Shown here one piece after another: positions 59,891 through 64,000 of a stretch of 64,000 nt of DNA (the stretch's first letter is position 1; every line of letters begins with the position of its first letter). The notes under the pieces are model-generated. The model was not told the DNA's origin, did no database searches, and was given only the letters and a program-made list of their open reading frames with translations. The position numbers and the translations under genes were made by a program. Location of the stretch: the NCBI GenBank assembly GCA_933228675.1, contig OW121740.1, positions 133,098,940-133,162,939 of the forward strand, read 5' to 3'. Origin of the DNA: Stomorhina lunata. Taxonomy: Eukaryota > Arthropoda > Insecta > Diptera > Rhiniidae.

Positions 59891-60504
59891 TCATGGAATT
59901 CTAAAATATGCTCGGTCTTTGACCTTAACAGGTTTTTGATTTAGGCAATTTAAGTAAAGTACATTATACAATGGGGAATTTTGATAGAGGGTAATTTTAT
60001 TACAAAATGAACTTGATCAAGCAATCAATTTATTAACGCATAAATCACTTAAGTAAAAAAGAAAAAATATACTTTTACAAAAGTTTTTATTGCGTTCTTT
60101 TTCATAAAAATATTGTAGTTTTTCTTTAAAAATATTAAAAAAAAAATTAATTCTTCATCTTTCATCTGGCCAAGTTTTAGCTTGACACTGGACAAGCACT
60201 AAAAAAGCTGGACAATCCAGTCGAATCCAGCCTGACTGGCAACCCTAGTTATAAGACCAAATTTTGTGCAAAGTAACTACTAAGGAAACCACTTAGATAC
60301 TTTTAGATGTTTAACTATAAAACTTCTTTGACAAAATTTAAACATTTACAACAATACCAACTAGAGTAACAAATTTTTCGAATTTGGTCCACATGTCGAA
60401 TTAGCTGAACCCTCGAAGATAGGTGAGATATGTTTCTTAATTTTATACAATTGATGGTGGGTATATAAGATTCGGCACAGCCAAATATAACAGTATTGCT
60501 TGTT

Positions 60505-60681
60505 ATGTAGTGGGACCATGGCTATTAAAATTTTACGATATCTTCAGATTTCGTGATTTTGGCAACATTTTTTTAATATTTTTATATGGTCCACCCTTTA
60601 ATGAAATCAGAAATCTCTGTAACAAACTTCATTAAGATCCATATTTCACCATAGCCCATAAAAGATACAATACATACATAA
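60505..60681. other. Short spacer with H-like scrap
   Basis: AGTGGGACCATGGCTATTAA matches the H element around 41062-41085. Nothing else was seen. Confidence 0.4.
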
Positions 60682-60973
60682 TTCCCAGACAACATTCCAA
60701 TTGGAACAAGGGGTACCTCTCCCAGACAATGAGCTGCATCCGATTCTATTTTTAGACTCATTGAAAGGGACCTACGTTTTAACTCCGGCTCCTACCAGCA
60801 AATGCATTAGTTCGAGAAGTTTTACATAGCCTAATACCAGTGGCTAGCTGAGTTATGAGGTGAACCTCCAATATTTTTTAAATTATTTTTTTTTCAAGTG
60901 AGTCTGGCCGAGGATCGAACTTGGAACCTCTGGTGTGCTAGGCGGATGACTAACCTGCTATACCGCGGCGGTT
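60682..60973 (-). mobile_element. tRNA-derived SINE, copy 2
   Basis: Reverse orientation to 15319-15613. Minus strand: GCCGCGGTATAGCAGGTTAG (A-box region, about 60951-60973) and AAGTTCGATCC (60912-60922), closer to the B-box consensus than copy 1. The body and the CCAATTGGAA tail are shared. An A-rich linker with more A/T than copy 1 follows the tRNA part. The two copies differ at scattered sites, so they are independent, older insertions. Confidence 0.82.
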
Positions 60974-62399
60974 ATCAAAAGACGCAATACAAAATTTTAA
61001 TTATATTTAAGTCTCTATTTAGATCTGATTGAAATTGAACTTTTTTAGTTAGTAGGGAATCATTTGGTCCGGCTTAAACGACTTTCTAAAACCTTATAAT
61101 TTGTTCTATATTCCTCATTAAATAATAATTGTTTTGTCATAGATATTTACATTTCACTCAATTAAACATTTAATTATTTTTTTTACGTAGATTTCTTTTG
61201 TTATTTAATGATATAATATATCAAATAATGCATCTTTTCATTATATTCTACATCACTGCCATAAATTCCAAATAAGTTGAAATTTATTCAATAGATTATA
61301 ATATTTTGTAGATTGAAGAGAACGTAAATTATTCATATTCATGTTTGTTTTAGAGATAAAAGAAAAATACTTTCATTATTCTTCATCAAATATGAACAAA
61401 ATAGTGTAATCTAATAGATAAATGGGATTATAGCCAATTAAGTATATAGGGGAAAATTATTTCGACATAATATTTGTAAAGGAATAATTATAGCTACAAA
61501 GAACTACGAATTTTTTGCATCGAATATTCGTGTTCAAAAATAAAAATATTGATTTATATGAAATAATAATAGTTTTTTCCTAGCACTCATTAAATTAAAA
61601 AAAAATTTTACAATTTTATCAAAACTTCAAAAAATTTATTTAAACAAAAAAACTTCTGTGAAAGGCTTTTTTTAATTAAACAAAATAGTGTTATCTTTTG
61701 ACAACATTAAATAAAGCCTTTCTTTCGCAACCCTTTGCCATTATTATTTTTTGACTAAAATAATTCAAGTTTGTTCCCCTTTTCTTCAAGCTCAGATGCA
61801 TTTAAAAGTTCTTTTGCTTTTACAAAAAAAAATGTCATCAAAATACATTCATTCATTATCCAACTTTAATAGATAATTATAAATTTGAATAATGATCTTT
61901 ACATCTGAGAGCAAGTCATGTAAATAACCACTGCCTTTGGAAATTTTGCAGACGCACATACTCCGTTTGTTGTATGTGTGCACTTCCTCATAGATATTCC
62001 CTATTTATATTCTATTAATTTATCCCCTAACATATGCTGGTTAAGAGTCCTCAAAATGTTAACGTCAAGTATGTAAATTATGCAAATTGGATATAAAACA
62101 CACATATGAATGGGAGTAAGTGTGTGTTTGCATGTGTGTGTATCTGTAAGGATATATAAACAAACTGGGGAAAAATAAACACTCATACTCTCATAGAGTT
62201 AGAAATAAGCGATAATTTATATCACATTTACTTCAAAAAAGAAAAAAACAAATATCACAAGCAAACGATAGATGAAGTTCTATTGTGTGAGAGTACGAGA
62301 CTATATCTCATATGTATCAGAAGTTAGAGTAAGTAAAAGCCTTTATTTAAAATTAGGGTGACTCTTACAAAATTTATTTCTAATTGAAATATTTCTGTA
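60974..62399. other. Non-coding stretch, nothing recognised
   Basis: AT-rich; GTGTGT/CACACA-type low complexity near 62098-62145. No gene or repeat family recognised. Confidence 0.5.
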
Positions 62400-63400
62400 A
62401 AAATTTAAACTAAAAATTTTCTATAAGAAAATTTTTTTAACCGAAAAATTTTTTATAAAAAAATTTTTTTAACCGAAAAACTTTCTATAAGAAAATTTTT
62501 TTAACCGAAAAATTTTCTATAAGAAATTTTTTTTTAACCGAAAATTTTTCTATAAAAAAATTTTTTTAACCGAAAAATTTTCTATAAGAAAATTTTTTTA
62601 GCCGAAAAATTTTCTATAAGAAAATTTTTTTAACCGAAAAATTGTCTATAAGAAAATTTTTTCAACTGAAAAATTTTCTATAAGAAAATTTTTTCAACTG
62701 AAAAATTTTCTATAAGAAAATTTTTTCAACCGAAAAATTTTCTATAAGAAATTTTTTTTTAACTGAAAAATTTTCTATAAGAAAAATTTTTTTAACTGAA
62801 AAATTTTCTATAAGAAAATTTTTTTTAACTGAAAAATTTTCTATAAAAAAATTTTTTTTAACCGAAAAATGTTCTATAAGAAAATTTTTTTAACCGAAAA
62901 TTTTCTATAAGAAATTTTTTTAACCGAAAAATTTTCTATAAGAAAATTTTTTTAACCGAAAAATTTTCTATAAGAAAATTTTTTTAACCGAAAAATTTTC
63001 TATAAGAAAATTTTTTTAACCGAAAAATTTTCTATAAGAAAATTTTTTTAACCGAAAAATTTTCTATAAGAAAATTTTTTTAACCGAAAAATTTTTTATA
63101 AGAAAATTTTTTTAACCGAAAAATTTTCTATAAGAGAACATTTTTTTAACCGAAAAATTTTCTATAAGAAAATTTTTTTAACCGAAAAATTTTCTATAAG
63201 AAAATTTTTTTAACCCAAAAATTTTCTAAAAGAAAAAAAATTTTTAAAGCCAAAAAATTTTCTATAAGAAAATTTTTTAAACCGAAAAATTTTCTATAAG
63301 AAAATTTTTTTAACCGAAAAATTTTCTATAAGAACATTTTTTTAACCGAAAAAATTTCTATAAGAAAATTTTTTTAACCGAAAAATTTTCTATATAAGAA
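62400..63400. repeat. Family B minisatellite, linker AACCG
   Basis: About 31 units of 32 bp: AACCGAAAAATTTTCTATAA / GAAAATTTTTTT. Here the palindrome is asymmetrical (CTATAAG rather than CTATAG) in almost every unit, which distinguishes the array from all others in the window. Confidence 0.95.
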
Positions 63401-64000
63401 AATTTTTGTAAAAGAAATTTTTCTATACAAGAAAATTTTTGTTGCAAAAACTTTTCTACATAAAAAAATTTTCTATATAAGAAAATTTTTGATTATAAAA
63501 ATATTTTTATATATAAAATTTTTCGTTCTAAAAATATTCTTATAAAAATTTCTTATATAGAAAATTTTTGGTTATAAAAATTTTCTTGTGAAGAAATTGT
63601 TTGATTATAAAAATATTTTTACAATGAAAAATCTTCTGTGCGATTTTTCAGTGTAAAAATATTCTTATATAGAAAGTTTTTTGTTAAAAAAATGTTTTTA
63701 TATAGACAATTTTTCATTATTAAAATTTTCTTCAATAGAAAATTTTTCGTTATAAAAATCTTCTTCTATAGAACATTTTTCGTTATAAAATTTTTTTTTA
63801 TGAAAATAATTTTTCCGGTAAGAAAATGTCTTATATAGAAAAGTTTTCCTTATAGAAATTTTCTAATTCAGAAAATTTTTAATTATAAAAAATTTTCTTA
63901 TGTAGAAAATTTTTCGCTATAAAATTTTCTTATACATAAAATTTTTCACTATACAAATTTCTTATATAGAAAATTTTTCGCTATAAAAATTTTCTTAAAA
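63401..64000. repeat. Degenerate family B minisatellite, linker CGTTATAA
   Basis: Variable units resembling TATAGAAAATTTTTCGTTAT / AAAAATTTTCTTA. The linker matches that of 43.9-48.0 kb, but units are much more diverged. The array runs off the right edge of the window. Confidence 0.88.

Larger units (their letters stand above)
58806..60246. mobile_element. TIR element (ends AGGGTTGCCAG), 1441 bp, containing LINE sequence
   Basis: AGGGTTGCCAG at 58806-58816 and CTGGCAACCCT at 60236-60246 are perfect inverted ends. Subterminal AGCTGGACA is also mirrored, and outside them TTATAAAT and AGTTATAA are near-mirror. The interior holds a LINE remnant and a MITE, so either a non-autonomous TIR element collected them or two ends of separate elements happen to match. 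Superfamily not determined. Confidence 0.6.
58004..60504 (+). mobile_element. G-family element interrupted by a TIR element
   Basis: The left part (58004-58805) has repeated GGTCACATTTGACCATAGCT-like blocks and GTCCGTCCGTCCGCC. The right part (60247-60504) has TTGGTCCACATGTCGAATTA, GATGGTGGGTATATAAGATT, hairpin TTCGGCACAGCCAAA and a CTTGTT end, matching 23560-23704. The middle is a separate insertion (58806-60246). The left boundary is uncertain. No coding capacity. Confidence 0.5.

Overview
This window has no recognisable intact protein-coding gene. It looks like non-coding, probably intronic or intergenic, DNA of a brachyceran fly, possibly a calyptrate. The reasons are very high A+T, several Tc1/mariner fragments, a tRNA-derived SINE, a non-LTR retrotransposon remnant, and short interspersed repeats ending in TTACTTGTT next to a small hairpin. 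The species assignment is inference. Labels used below: family A and B minisatellites; M1 and M2 mariners; D, H and G dispersed repeats; E1 a nested short DNA transposon; HHR a hammerhead ribozyme.

About 19 kb is minisatellite with 29-32 bp units. Family A (unit with TTTTTATAGGGAAA) fills 1-1016 (inverted), 3.0-5.6 kb and 6.95-9.0 kb. Family B (units built around the palindrome TTTCTATAGAAA) fills blocks near 12.1, 25.1-27.9, 29.5-30.8, 38.4-40.0, 43.3-48.0, 49.7-50.2, 53.0-54.8 and 62.4-64.0 kb. Each family B array has its own diagnostic linker.

The most interesting element is a unit of about 225 bp embedded in family B arrays. At 43.7-43.9 and 46.9-47.1 kb its minus strand carries a complete consensus type I hammerhead self-cleaving ribozyme: CTGATGA, a 6-bp stem II, GAAA, a minimal stem III, a GUC cleavage site and a paired stem I. 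The two copies are identical and 3142 bp apart, so one minus-strand transcript could release a 3142-nt RNA. A broken copy lies in a fold-back at 12.2-12.7 kb, and ribozyme-less remnants lie at 25.0 and 29.9 kb. Dispersed repeat D lies next to family B arrays at three loci, which suggests a composite mobile unit.

Other structure: a perfect, spacer-less 7.5-kb palindrome (50151-57652) centred in a family B array; deletion-derivative mariners M1 at 1.0, 21.6, 40.1, 50.9 and 56.5-58.0 kb; a nearly full-length but inactivated mariner M2 at 15.7-16.9 kb; a 154-bp satellite (14.3-15.3 kb); two SINE copies (15.3 and 60.7 kb); and a nested stack of transposons at 56.5-60.5 kb. A TATA box and initiator at canonical spacing, followed by a short signal-peptide-like reading frame (28.08-28.29 kb), is the only hint of a host gene start.
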